In this document: positions 54,140 through 63,275 of the stretch, one piece after another
Numbering within the stretch: position 1 is the first letter of the stretch
Layout: every line of letters begins with the position of its first letter
Assembly (NCBI RefSeq): GCF_004339745.1
Contig: NZ_SMGP01000001.1
Span: 3,472,001-3,536,000 of the forward strand
From: Paraburkholderia sp. BL9I2N2
GTDB lineage: Bacteria > Pseudomonadota > Gammaproteobacteria > Burkholderiales > Burkholderiaceae
Length of the DNA stretch: 64,000 nt
Direction: 5' to 3'
Translations under genes and position numbers: made by a program
Notes under the pieces: generated by a model
Seen by the model: the letters and a program-made list of their open reading frames with translations, nothing else
Told to the model about the DNA's origin: nothing
Databases searched by the model: none

Positions 54140-54532
54140 ATGCAAACGCCGTTTGGAGAAGACAGAACGTGGCAGTCCGCGACGGCGCGCCTCTCGAACG
54201 AAAGCGAAACGCAACGGCCCATTGTGTCCAGTCGCGTCCGCCCGATGTGCGGCAAAGGCAAGTTTTCGAAATGCGCGATCCGGATTCTGGAGCGCAATGG
54301 ACAGATCTCGGCAACCATTGCGTGGAGCGACGCGACCTCCTGCTGCTACGGCGAACAGACATGGCGGCGCTGCATCGCGAGGAAAGCCGGGGTTTGCGCA
54401 CTGAGCGGCCAGACCATTGCAACAGGCGATGCCGTGTATCGACCCAGGCGTGGCCGACCTGCCCCACGAAACGTCGAAGCGATGATTCTGGCTACCGTCA
54501 TGGACGCTACCCCCGTGGAGGAAACAGTCTGA
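54140..54532 (+). CDS. DUF3331 domain-containing protein
   Basis: 130 residues, GAGGA before the ATG. The DUF3331 signature is GVCALSGQTIATGDAVYRPR in the C-terminal half, with CGKGKFSKCAIRILERNGQI and ATSCCYGEQTWRRCIAR before it; four or more Cys may hold a metal. Such proteins are common in Burkholderia, often next to regulatory genes; the function is unknown. It is preceded by block B, so it may belong to the same regulon as poxB. Confidence 0.75.
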   Translation: MQTPFGEDRTWQSATARLSNESETQRPIVSSRVRPMCGKGKFSKCAIRILERNGQISATIAWSDATSCCYGEQTWRRCIARKAGVCALSGQTIATGDAVYRPRRGRPAPRNVEAMILATVMDATPVEETV

Positions 54533-54854
54533 CAGGTCAAATCCGGCTCTGCGTCAACAACGATGACGTCATGCTCGGCCGACGTATTTCATATCTACGT
54601 AATCCGAATCTTGTTCCGGTGTCCTGCCGTAACTCAATCAGTGTCTAGCGCCAATCGCCTGTCCAGGCTGATTCCAGATTCATGTAATAGCCGCGCTTCG
54701 CCACGCTCACTAACATCAAGAACCTGACATTGCGGACCGTTCAGATCAGCCACTACGGCTGGGTGATTGCACCGCGCTCATGCGGACGTGTCTCTTTGGT
54801 CTCTCTGCGAAAGCATCGCACTCGTAGTAATTCATTCACCTATGGAGATGTGAA
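54533..54854. other. Intergenic region upstream of poxB
   Basis: 322 bases holding conserved block C (54671-54720) and no gene that I recognise. The poxB ribosome site lies at its right end (GGAGATGTGAA). Confidence 0.6.
54671..54720 (+). promoter_or_regulatory. Conserved 50-bp block C, upstream of poxB
   Basis: ATTCCAGATTCATGTAATAG-CCG, 17 bases, TAACATCAAG. It ends about 134 bases before the poxB start. Confidence 0.62.
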
Positions 54855-56576
54855 ATGGCGACGATAGCTGCCGACTACATGGTTGGTGCACTAGTCAACG
54901 CGGGCGTGAAGCGCGTGTTCGGTGTCGTGGGGGATTCGCTCAATGGTTTCACGGACTCGCTGCGCCGGGATGGTTCGATTGAATGGGTTCACATGCGGCA
55001 TGAGGAAAGCGCGGCTTTCGCCGCTGGCGCCGAGGCTCATCTCACGGGACAGCTCGCAGTCTGCTGCGGAAGTTGCGGTCCAGGGAATCTACACCTCATC
55101 AACGGCTTGTTCGACTGCCAACGCAGCGGCGTTCCCGTTCTTGCTATCGCCGCGCATGTCCCAAGCACGGAAATCGGCATCGACTATTTTCAGGCGACTC
55201 ACCCCGAAATCCTGTTCAAGGAATGTAGCCACTACGTCGAACTCGTCACCAGCCCGGACCAACTGCCGCAGATTCTGGGCCGCGCCATCCGGACAGCGGT
55301 TGCGCGTAAAGGCGTCGCTGTTGTCGTCATACCTGGAAATGTGGCGCTCGGACCTCTCACCAAACCTGTGCCGACCTGGAGCGCGCCTTCCGCTCCGGTG
55401 ATTCACCCATCAAATGACGATGTGACGGAACTCGCAGGCCTGCTGAACCGTTCGTCGCGAGTGACGTTGCTGTGTGGGGCCGGCTGCAAGGATTCCCATG
55501 CGGAAGTCGTAGAACTCGCCCGCAAACTACAAGCACCGATCGTGCACTCGCTGCGAGGCAAGGAATACATCGAATACGACAACCCGTTCGATGTGGGCAT
55601 GACGGGCCTTGTCGGTTTCGCTTCTGGTTATTCCGCGATGAAGAGTTGCGACATGCTCTTGATGTTGGGCACCGACTTCCCTTATCGACAGTTCTACCCG
55701 GAGAAGGTGACTATCGCGCAGGTCGATACAAGGGCGGAAGCGCTCGGCAATCGATGCCCGATAGAGCTTGGCGTATTGGGAACCGTCAAGGATACGCTCA
55801 ATGAACTTCTTCCCAAGATTCAGCAGAAAACGGACAGCAGCTTTCTGAATCGCGCACTCGACGACTATCGCAAGGCTCGCCAGAGTCTGGATGCGCTGGC
55901 GGAGCCGGAAGCGGGCAGCAGCACGATCCATCCGCAGTATGTGACGCGGCTCGTCAGCGAACTCGCGGACGAAGATGCGATCTTCTCCTGCGACGTCGGC
56001 ACGCCCATCGCATGGACCGCGCGATATCTGAAGATGAACGGCAAACGACGACTGGTCGGTTCGTTCAACCACGGTTCGATGGCCAATTCGTTGTTGCACT
56101 CGATCGGCGCGCAGGCCGCTTTCAGGGACCGACAGGTGATCTCGATGTCGGGTGACGGCGGCTTCACCATGATGATGGGCGAGTTCCTGACTCTGATTCA
56201 AACCGGTTTGCCGGTCAAAGTCGTCGTGCTCAACAACGGAACACTCGGCTTCGTGGAAATGGAGATGAAGGCCAGTGGGTTCATCGATACGGGATGTGAC
56301 CTGAAAAATCCGAACTTCGCCGCGATGGCCAACGCGATAGGAATCAAAGGCGTGCGCGTCGAGCATCCTGCGGAGCTGGAAGGCGCCCTGGCCGAAGCAT
56401 TCGCCCATCCGGGCCCGGCTCTCGTCGACGTAGTGAGCGCGCGTCAGGAACTCGTGATGCCTCCTGCGACCACCACTGATCAGGCCTACCACTTTGGGCT
56501 GTTCATGCTTCGTGCCGTCATGGACGGTCGAGGCCAGCAGCTCATCGATCTCGCAAAGGTCAACCTGTTCCGGTAA
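54855..56576 (+). CDS. poxB: Pyruvate:quinone oxidoreductase (PoxB-type, thiamine diphosphate and FAD)
   Basis: 573 residues, almost the length of E. coli PoxB. The N-terminal TPP (PYR) domain has VFGVVGDSLNGFTDSL and HEESAAFAAGAEAHL with the catalytic Glu. The middle FAD domain has LLCGAGCKDSHAEVVELA. The C-terminal TPP domain has SMSGDGGFTMMMGEFL (GDG...N-type motif; NNGTLGF follows). The last 30 residues (FMLRAVMDGRGQQLIDLAK) match the membrane-binding tail. It turns pyruvate into acetate and CO2, passing electrons to quinone. It is 32 bases from an MFS carrier. Confidence 0.92.
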   Translation: MATIAADYMVGALVNAGVKRVFGVVGDSLNGFTDSLRRDGSIEWVHMRHEESAAFAAGAEAHLTGQLAVCCGSCGPGNLHLINGLFDCQRSGVPVLAIAAHVPSTEIGIDYFQATHPEILFKECSHYVELVTSPDQLPQILGRAIRTAVARKGVAVVVIPGNVALGPLTKPVPTWSAPSAPVIHPSNDDVTELAGLLNRSSRVTLLCGAGCKDSHAEVVELARKLQAPIVHSLRGKEYIEYDNPFDVGMTGLVGFASGYSAMKSCDMLLMLGTDFPYRQFYPEKVTIAQVDTRAEALGNRCPIELGVLGTVKDTLNELLPKIQQKTDSSFLNRALDDYRKARQSLDALAEPEAGSSTIHPQYVTRLVSELADEDAIFSCDVGTPIAWTARYLKMNGKRRLVGSFNHGSMANSLLHSIGAQAAFRDRQVISMSGDGGFTMMMGEFLTLIQTGLPVKVVVLNNGTLGFVEMEMKASGFIDTGCDLKNPNFAAMANAIGIKGVRVEHPAELEGALAEAFAHPGPALVDVVSARQELVMPPATTTDQAYHFGLFMLRAVMDGRGQQLIDLAKVNLFR

Positions 56577-56608
56577 CGCGGTCCGCAAAACTCAACGGAA
56601 ATCGAACC

Positions 56609-57883
56609 ATGTCCAGCAAGGTCGCCAGCACCGTCAATGTTGCATCAGACCGCCAGCCCATCCACATGGGTTTCGTCATCGCCTGGCTTTTCTGTGCCGC
56701 CTTCTACTTCATGCAGTACATGCTGCGTTCGGCGCCGGGCGTGATGATACCCGAGCTGAGTGCGGCGTTCGCCCGGGATGCGCTGGGCGTGGGCGCGTTA
56801 GTCGGCCTGTACTACTACACCTATGCGCTGTTCTCGATCGTTTGCGGTGCGTTGCTCGATCGGCTCGGCGGCAAGGCGGTCATTCCGGCCGGCATCGTCC
56901 TCGTTGCCCTCGGCGCGGCGCTGTTCGGTCTGGGCAGCGTGGAGGCGGCGCAGGTCGGCCGCCTGCTGCAAGGCGCGGGTTCGGCGTGTGGGTTCATCGG
57001 CGCGGTGTATCTCGCCACGCACGGCTTTCCCCCGCGTTCTCTTGCGACGGCGGTGGGATTCACTCAATGCTTCGGCATGCTGGGCGGCTCCGCAGGGCAG
57101 TTCGCCGTTGCCCCGCTGATTCACGGCCTCATCACGTGGCAGAAGTTCTGGTGGCTGTCCGGCCTTGTCATCCTCTTGATCGCCGTGCTGGTGTTCTTCG
57201 CGACGCCCGCAGTCCATGACGACAGCCCAGCCAACCAGGGCTCATGGATGAAGATGTTCGCGCCATACAAGGAAGTGCTGTCCAATCCGCAGTCGTATCT
57301 CTGCGGCTTCTGCGCCGGCTTGCTGTTCCTTCCGACGACGATCGGCGACATGATCTGGGGTATTCCGTTCCTGCACAACGGTCTCGACGTCAGCTATGCG
57401 GAGGCTGTCAATCGTGCGAGCATGGTGCCGCTCGGCTGGGTGATCGGCTGCCCGCTGTTAGGTTACCTGTCTGACCGTCTGGGGCGTCGCAAGCCGGTGT
57501 TGATTGCCGGCGCACTCCTGATGCTTGTGTCGGGCGCGGGCATTTTCTATCTGCCAGCCGGTGTGGCGCCGCCATATGTGCTCGGGCTGCTGCTCGGCAT
57601 CGGCTCCGGTGCGGCAATGCTGCCCTACACGGTCATCAAGGAAGTCAATCCGGACAACGTGAAAGGCAGTGCCAGCGGCGCGATCAATTTCCTGGTGTTC
57701 ACGTTCAGCGCCTTGCTCACGCCCGCATATGGCAAGCTGCTTGCCCACGTCGCGAGCGGCGGCGCAATGGACCTGCCGGTGTTCCGCGCAGCCGGCTCGT
57801 GGCTGCTCGGTGGCATCGTGCTCGCAATGGTGCTTGCGATGTTCATGCGCGAGACCGGACCACGCGGACGTGCGAACGCGTGA
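56609..57883 (+). CDS. MFS transporter, metabolite:H+ symporter type
   Basis: 424 residues, about 12 helices. FYFMQYMLRSAPGVMIPEL in helix 1 and SIVCGALLDRLGGKAVIPAG (motif A) in loop 2-3; a second motif A is GYLSDRLGRRKPVLI. It lies directly downstream of poxB and was probably cotranscribed. It may import or export an organic acid such as pyruvate or acetate; the sequence does not settle this. Confidence 0.85.
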   Translation: MSSKVASTVNVASDRQPIHMGFVIAWLFCAAFYFMQYMLRSAPGVMIPELSAAFARDALGVGALVGLYYYTYALFSIVCGALLDRLGGKAVIPAGIVLVALGAALFGLGSVEAAQVGRLLQGAGSACGFIGAVYLATHGFPPRSLATAVGFTQCFGMLGGSAGQFAVAPLIHGLITWQKFWWLSGLVILLIAVLVFFATPAVHDDSPANQGSWMKMFAPYKEVLSNPQSYLCGFCAGLLFLPTTIGDMIWGIPFLHNGLDVSYAEAVNRASMVPLGWVIGCPLLGYLSDRLGRRKPVLIAGALLMLVSGAGIFYLPAGVAPPYVLGLLLGIGSGAAMLPYTVIKEVNPDNVKGSASGAINFLVFTFSALLTPAYGKLLAHVASGGAMDLPVFRAAGSWLLGGIVLAMVLAMFMRETGPRGRANA

Positions 57884-58007
57884 GACTGTACGGCCAGGCT
57901 AGCGTTTTGTGATCCTATCCGAAGGATGGGCCGCCGACGCCACGACGTTCGGGCGTTTGGTGGCCGCAAGATTTCCGTATCGGGTCGGTGCTAACACGCA
58001 TCAGGCG

Positions 58008-58646
58008 TCAGGCATCGAACGTGGTTGTCGACGACGTTTCGAGTTGCAGTTTGCCAGCCTGCCGGACGAGAGTGGCAAACGAATCCGCCTGCATTTTTTT
58101 CATGATGTGGCCGCGATGCACCTGCACGGTGTATTCAGTGATGCCAAGGATTGCCGCCGCCTGCTTGTTGAGCAAACCGCTTGCGAGTAGCGGCAACAGC
58201 TCCTGCTCACGAGGTGTCAGCGATTGATAGAGCGCTTGAAGCGTCGCTGCATTCCGCGCTTCCTCGCGAAGAACGTATGCTCTCGCGAGAGCCGCGTCGA
58301 CCGCGCGCATCAATGCATCTTCATCGACAGGCTTGGTGAGGAAGTCGACAGCCCCGCCTTTCATGGCAAGAACTACGGACGGCACATCTCCCATTCCGGT
58401 AATGAAAATGACCGGAATGGGAGAGTCCATGCGAAGAAGCTTCTGGACTTCCAGGCCATTCATGCCTGGCATTCTCATATCCAGGATCAGACATGCCACG
58501 ACATTTCGATGCGGTGTGTCCAGAAACTCTTTACCGGAGCTGAATGCCTGGACGTCTCTTCCGTTTGCGCGCAGCAGCGCAGAGAGTGCTTCTCGCACCC
58601 GGCTGTCGTCGTCCACCACATAGACCAGTTCGTTTGCGGATTCCAT
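58008..58646 (-). CDS. FixJ/NarL-type response regulator
   Basis: 212 residues from the ATG at 58646 with AGGGGGTTCC before it. Receiver: VYVVDDDSRVREALSALL, phosphate Asp in LILDMRMPGMNG, and Lys in DFLTKPVDEDAL. The C-terminal LuxR-type HTH is LTPREQELLPLLASGLLNKQ and ILGITEYTVQVHRGHIMKK. This is the FixJ/TodT-like family, partners of PAS kinases. It is divergent from the kinase gene with site E in between. A degenerate second copy lies at 63688. Confidence 0.9.
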   Translation of the reverse strand: MESANELVYVVDDDSRVREALSALLRANGRDVQAFSSGKEFLDTPHRNVVACLILDMRMPGMNGLEVQKLLRMDSPIPVIFITGMGDVPSVVLAMKGGAVDFLTKPVDEDALMRAVDAALARAYVLREEARNAATLQALYQSLTPREQELLPLLASGLLNKQAAAILGITEYTVQVHRGHIMKKMQADSFATLVRQAGKLQLETSSTTTFDA

Positions 58647-58794
58647 GGAACCCCCTGTAGTCAGGCAAACCTCCCCTAACGTCGGTACAGTCGATCTGCG
58701 ATAGACGCGCAGAATGTGCCTCTCAGGCGGGCGTGCCGACGAGAAATTATAGCCGTGGGAATCGTTGCCCGGAAGCGTAGGGAGCCGCATCGTG

Positions 58795-58814
58795 CATTAC
58801 ATGATTATGTAATG
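58795..58814. promoter_or_regulatory. Palindromic operator-like site E (between regulator and kinase)
   Basis: CATTACAT-GATT-ATGTAATG, the same arms as site A. It lies about 150 bases upstream of the regulator start and about 370 upstream of the kinase start in a 535-base gap (58647-59181). This suggests autoregulation. Confidence 0.62.
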
Positions 58815-59181
58815 TCAGCGCCGTATATGAAATTGTAGGCTGAGCGTTCCGCCTTGTCCGCTTGATTGGAAATCCCGATGCGGCGCACTCGGAAACACGT
58901 CATTGCTATCAGCCCACTATGCTCTTCCAAACCGCGTCTTCGAAAAGCTTTGATCACCAAATTCAAGCAGCGATTCGCTATGGTGTGACGGATCGCTGTC
59001 TCCTCGTATCCGTTTCGTGCGCGCTGCACTGCGCGCGACTAGGCCTCGCACGTACTACATAAAACATCCGACGACACCCCCGCTCAATTTGCGCAAGGCA
59101 CCATTGCGCTGGAAGATCCTGCCATTGGGGGAGACATGCAAAGTACCACTGTCCAATGTGCCGACGAACTCGGAGGTTGAC

Positions 59182-62100
59182 ATGCTTACCGTGTTGATAC
59201 CACGTTCGTCTCGGGATGTTGCCCTCAGCGTCGCCGTATCCGGTGCGTCGAGCATGGCAGGATTGCTAGAACCGGTTTCGGGCATCATCAGCCTCCTCTT
59301 TGTTGTCCTGATCGCGCACTTTTTCGGCAGGAGCTTCGGGCGTCTGGCCGCTGGGTTCGCCTCGCTTGGGATAGCCGGAATGGCGTTCACCGCCGGTCAC
59401 CCTCCGCTTGCCTCCGGCTCTATCGCCCATTCCGCCGTCGCAATCGCAGCGGCATGGCTTTGTGCCGAGCTGGCCTCCCGGCGCCCCCGGCAGCCTGACT
59501 CAACGGCCGGATCGAAGGATGGACAGTTCGATGAGCAACTCCGCCAACTGAACCAGACACTTCAAAGTATTAGTAGTCTCTTTCCCGGCCATGTGTGGAC
59601 CGCGCTGCCCACTGGTCACATCGAATACCTGAGCCCCAGCCTGTGCGAATACACCGGCATAAAGGAAGCACACCACTGTGACTCTTTCCGAGCCGCAATC
59701 CACCCTGACGACCTGGAGACAAACGACCGATACTGGGGGACGCTTCTGGCCGGAAACGACATGGGAGAGCTCGAGCTTCGACTCCGACGTACTGACGGCG
59801 AGTACCGGTGGTTTCTCTGCCATGTCAAAACGATAAGAAACGAAAGTGGACGGCTACTGCGATGGATCGGTGTGAGCTGGGACATACACGACCGCAAGAC
59901 CGCCGAATCCCTGCTTCGAATCGAAGAGGAAACCTATCGGCGCATTGTCGATAGTGTGCCGGCATGCGTATGTGTCGGTGGACCCACCGGCGAGCTTGTC
60001 TACGTGAATAAAGTCGGCGTCGCCGCGTTGGGACGACCGATGGAGGAAATAGTCGGCGACCGATGGATGGCTTACATTCATCCCGATGACCTGGCCGCCG
60101 CACGACAGCGATGGAATGCGTGCATTGCCGCGCGTGAACCGGTCGACATTGCCGTGAGGATGCTGCGGCGCGACGGCATATACCGCTGGCAGCGTCTTCT
60201 CGCCGAGCCATCACGCTCGTCGAGCGGGGACGTCATCAACTGGTACCTCGTCGGAATAGAAATGGAGGAAACCATTAAGGCTCAACAGGCGTTGGCGGCC
60301 AGTGAGAAAGAAGCCCGAGAACTCCTCGATCGATTACCCGGCCGCTTCGCTACCCGGACAGAACACGAGTTCGACTACGTGAGTCAGCAGATTCTCGAGG
60401 AAACGGGTACGACGCTTGAGGGCATACAGAATCTCGGCTTTCTGAGTTTCATTCACCGCGATGACCGCGACCGGATAGAGGCGGGCCATCGTCGCTCTCT
60501 TCAGGAAAAGAGCGCGCACGATACGACCTATCGATGGGCAGACCGCGACGGTAACTATCGATGGCACCACGCGCGCTCCGTTCCTTACTTCAACGAGGAC
60601 GGAAGCGTCTACAAGTGGTATGCCGTGACTGTCGACATTGACGATCTTTACAGGTCTAAAGAGGTCATCCGCGAAAATGAGGTTCAACTGAACTGGCTGG
60701 CGGAAACCGTTCCTGGCCTGCTCTGGCGTACGGACTGCCATGGCCGCCTGCAATACGCCAACAAGCGCACTGAAGACTACACCGGGCTACAGCTCGATGA
60801 TTTGGTGGCGAACGGCTGGCTTCACCTGGTGCATCCGGATGACTCCGCGTCGACCGTTGAAGCCTGGCAGAATTCCATCGATAGCGGGAGGCCTTTTGAC
60901 TGGGTCTATCGGCTCCGCGCGGCCGACGACACGTATCGATGGTTTCAATGCAAAGGCGCACCTATGCGGGGTGCGAACGGTGACATTTTGAATTGGTATG
61001 GGCTTTCGACGGATATCCACGACCGGCAGTTAGCCGAGGAGGCTCTTCGCTCGGAAGAGCTTAATTTGCGAAGGCTCGTGGACGCATTGCCCGTGATGAT
61101 CTGGCGCGCCACACCGCAAGGAGATGTCGACCGGTGGAATCGACAAATGCTGAAGTTCATGGGCAAGGGCGAGGAAGAATTCGACAGAGAAATGTTACTT
61201 AACCTCATCCCCGAAGCTGACCGCCTTCGCGTCCGTTCGCGCTGGAGGCAAGCTGTCCAGGAAGGTGCGTCCTATCAGGACACGTACCAGGTGACGGGCG
61301 CCGATGGGAAACTGCGCTGGTATCTCGCTCGCGGCGAACCGTTTCGCGACGAGAGCGGACAGATCCTGCACTGGTACGGCGTATGTACGGACATCAACGA
61401 TCTCAAGCAAACGGAAGCAGTACTCGAACAGCGGGAGCACCAACTACACGAGCTTATCGAGACCATCCCGGCCATGCTCTGGTGCAATGACCCACAAGGC
61501 AGGCTCACTTACGTCAATCGGAAGACCTCCGAATTTGTTGGCCTGGATATTTCACAACTCGAGAACCTCGGCTATCAGAAGACCTTCCATCCCGACGATC
61601 TGGACAGCCTGCTTCAGGCGTGGACACACTCAATCGAGACTGGCGAACCGTACTGCCATGTTGCGCGGCTTCGCCGAAAAGACGGCGTCTATCGCTGGTA
61701 CCAGAACACTGCCGAAGCAATGAGAGACGCCGACGGCAACATTGTTCAATGGTATGGGCTCAGTCTTGATATCGACGAGCGCAAGCGCGCGGAGGACCGG
61801 CTCAGACAGACTCAGGCTGAACTCGCGCGTGCAACCCAGATTGCCACGGTCGCAGAACTCTCGGCGTCGATCGCACATGAACTCAATCAGCCTCTCACGT
61901 CCGTTATCGCCAATGCGCAGGCTTGCAAACGGTGGCTCGCGGCGTCTCCGCCCAATTTGGGCGAAGCCAGGGTTTCCGTGGAGAGCGTCGTTCGAGATGC
62001 CCGTTCCGCGGACGAGACGATGCAAAGCATCCGCGCACTGTTCAAGCGGCAAACATTCCAGAAACGGGAACGGAATGTGAAAGACATGGTCCTCGAAGCC

Positions 62101-62544
62101 GTCCGTCTGCTACGGGAAGACGAAACCAGACGTAGCGCCGACATCGAGTTCGACTTGCCCGATGGCCTGCCTCCAGTGTTCGTCGATCAGATACAGATTC
62201 AGCAGGTTCTTCTTAACCTCATCACGAACGGCATAGAGGCCACGGAGAACTCGGGACGCACACCCAGGATTCTAATTGCCGCAAGCCCGGTTGACGACCG
62301 GTCCATACTGCTCGAAGTCATCGATAACGGCTCGGGCATCGTCGACGACGACAGCATATTCGACGCATTCGTCACGACCAAGTGCAAGGGGATGGGCATC
62401 GGACTTGCGGTGTCCCGTTCCATTATCGAGGCTCATGAGGGTCGGCTTACCGCCTTCAATAACGAGGGCTACGGAGCGACCTTCGGCGTCGTCCTCCCCG
62501 TCTTGCCTGTCCAGATTTCCCCACCGGAGGTGGGCGCGAGATAG
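59182..62544 (+). CDS. Multi-PAS sensor histidine kinase (FixL-like)
   Basis: 1120 residues from ATG 59182, where CGGAGG sits six bases upstream; the frame is open for 55 codons before. Several membrane helices (about 10-110). Then six tandem PAS/PAC units of about 125 residues; the PAC parts repeat YRW(F/Y) and the closing (W/V)x(V/L)xxDI(D/H) pattern. HisKA has ELSASIAHELNQPLTSVI (His near 900), and HATPase has NLITNGIEATE, VIDNGSGIVDDD and GMGIGLAVSRSI. It likely phosphorylates the FixJ-type regulator. The signal is unknown; there is no obvious heme motif. Confidence 0.9.
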   Translation: MLTVLIPRSSRDVALSVAVSGASSMAGLLEPVSGIISLLFVVLIAHFFGRSFGRLAAGFASLGIAGMAFTAGHPPLASGSIAHSAVAIAAAWLCAELASRRPRQPDSTAGSKDGQFDEQLRQLNQTLQSISSLFPGHVWTALPTGHIEYLSPSLCEYTGIKEAHHCDSFRAAIHPDDLETNDRYWGTLLAGNDMGELELRLRRTDGEYRWFLCHVKTIRNESGRLLRWIGVSWDIHDRKTAESLLRIEEETYRRIVDSVPACVCVGGPTGELVYVNKVGVAALGRPMEEIVGDRWMAYIHPDDLAAARQRWNACIAAREPVDIAVRMLRRDGIYRWQRLLAEPSRSSSGDVINWYLVGIEMEETIKAQQALAASEKEARELLDRLPGRFATRTEHEFDYVSQQILEETGTTLEGIQNLGFLSFIHRDDRDRIEAGHRRSLQEKSAHDTTYRWADRDGNYRWHHARSVPYFNEDGSVYKWYAVTVDIDDLYRSKEVIRENEVQLNWLAETVPGLLWRTDCHGRLQYANKRTEDYTGLQLDDLVANGWLHLVHPDDSASTVEAWQNSIDSGRPFDWVYRLRAADDTYRWFQCKGAPMRGANGDILNWYGLSTDIHDRQLAEEALRSEELNLRRLVDALPVMIWRATPQGDVDRWNRQMLKFMGKGEEEFDREMLLNLIPEADRLRVRSRWRQAVQEGASYQDTYQVTGADGKLRWYLARGEPFRDESGQILHWYGVCTDINDLKQTEAVLEQREHQLHELIETIPAMLWCNDPQGRLTYVNRKTSEFVGLDISQLENLGYQKTFHPDDLDSLLQAWTHSIETGEPYCHVARLRRKDGVYRWYQNTAEAMRDADGNIVQWYGLSLDIDERKRAEDRLRQTQAELARATQIATVAELSASIAHELNQPLTSVIANAQACKRWLAASPPNLGEARVSVESVVRDARSADETMQSIRALFKRQTFQKRERNVKDMVLEAVRLLREDETRRSADIEFDLPDGLPPVFVDQIQIQQVLLNLITNGIEATENSGRTPRILIAASPVDDRSILLEVIDNGSGIVDDDSIFDAFVTTKCKGMGIGLAVSRSIIEAHEGRLTAFNNEGYGATFGVVLPVLPVQISPPEVGAR

Positions 62545-62804
62545 TGCAACCGGGCGACTTTCGCCATGCGTCCGCCGCCTGCTCCAATGCCCTCCGTCGC
62601 TTCAACCACAGAGCCTCGTCGACAAAAACAGACTTGACTCCAGATTCATGTAATAGCCGTCAGACATACGGCCAATTACCATCGAAACCAGGTAGAACAC
62701 TGGAGCGACCACGGCTCGATGACTTCAACGCTGCTATCGCAGTCGCCGGTCTGCGCCGGTTACTGTCCCAATACAGCGGCCTCAAACGAATGGATATTTA
62801 AGCA
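62545..62804. other. Intergenic region with conserved block D
   Basis: 260 bases between the kinase and the winged-helix gene. It holds block D (62637-62686) and no gene. Block D starts about 93 bases after the kinase stop. Confidence 0.5.
62637..62686 (+). promoter_or_regulatory. Conserved 50-bp block D, upstream of the winged-helix gene
   Basis: ACTCCAGATTCATGTAATAG-CCG, 17 bases, TACCATCGAA. Ends about 118 bases before the next start codon. It shares 'TCCAGATTCATGTAATAGCC' with block C. Confidence 0.62.
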
Positions 62805-63155
62805 ATGATTCGCATTGGAAATCTGACTGTCTTCCCGGACCGGCGAGAGATATTCGTCGACGGCTCGCCTGTCGAGCTTGGCTGCAGAGCGATGGATGTT
62901 TTGCTCGTCCTTATCGAAGCAAACGGCGCACTGGTGACAAAGGAGAAGCTGATAGATCAGGTGTGGCCGACCACCATAGTCGTGGACAACAATCTTCACG
63001 TGCACATCTGCGGGATTCGTAAAATGATGGGCGAGGATCGTAAGTTGCTGGTATCCGTACCTGGCCGCGGCTATCGTCTGTTGAGACCGGTTCAGCTACC
63101 GCATGCCGCCTCGATTTTCGTCGAATGTACTGACTCAAGGCGGGGTGCGCAGTAG
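62805..63155 (+). CDS. Stand-alone winged-helix (OmpR/PhoB-type) DNA-binding protein
   Basis: 116 residues, nearly all one Trans_reg_C domain: FPDRREIFVDGSPVELGCRA, VLLVLIEANGALVTKEKL, VVDNNLHVHICGIRKMMGED and VSVPGRGYRLLRPV. No receiver and no membrane helix (unlike CadC/ToxR). The family usually couples this domain to a sensor; alone it may pair with the separate receiver encoded 120 bases downstream on the other strand. Ribosome site is weak. Block D is upstream. Confidence 0.85.
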   Translation: MIRIGNLTVFPDRREIFVDGSPVELGCRAMDVLLVLIEANGALVTKEKLIDQVWPTTIVVDNNLHVHICGIRKMMGEDRKLLVSVPGRGYRLLRPVQLPHAASIFVECTDSRRGAQ

Positions 63156-63275
63156 TTTTTTCTCTTCGAGCGCGCAACTCGCCTGGCGCGACACGTCCCG
63201 CTCAAAACAACTTGCCAAGCCAGCAAATCTGGCAGAGCTTGTCCTAAGGCAGAGGTGGACCGACCACCGACGCCT

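Noticed and set aside
55527..56588. A 353-codon frame antisense to poxB
   Set aside because: No motifs; poxB is clear on the other strand.
53942..62686. CRISPR-like or REP-like repeats
   Set aside because: Only five copies, far apart and each in front of a gene; they fit operator sites better than an array.
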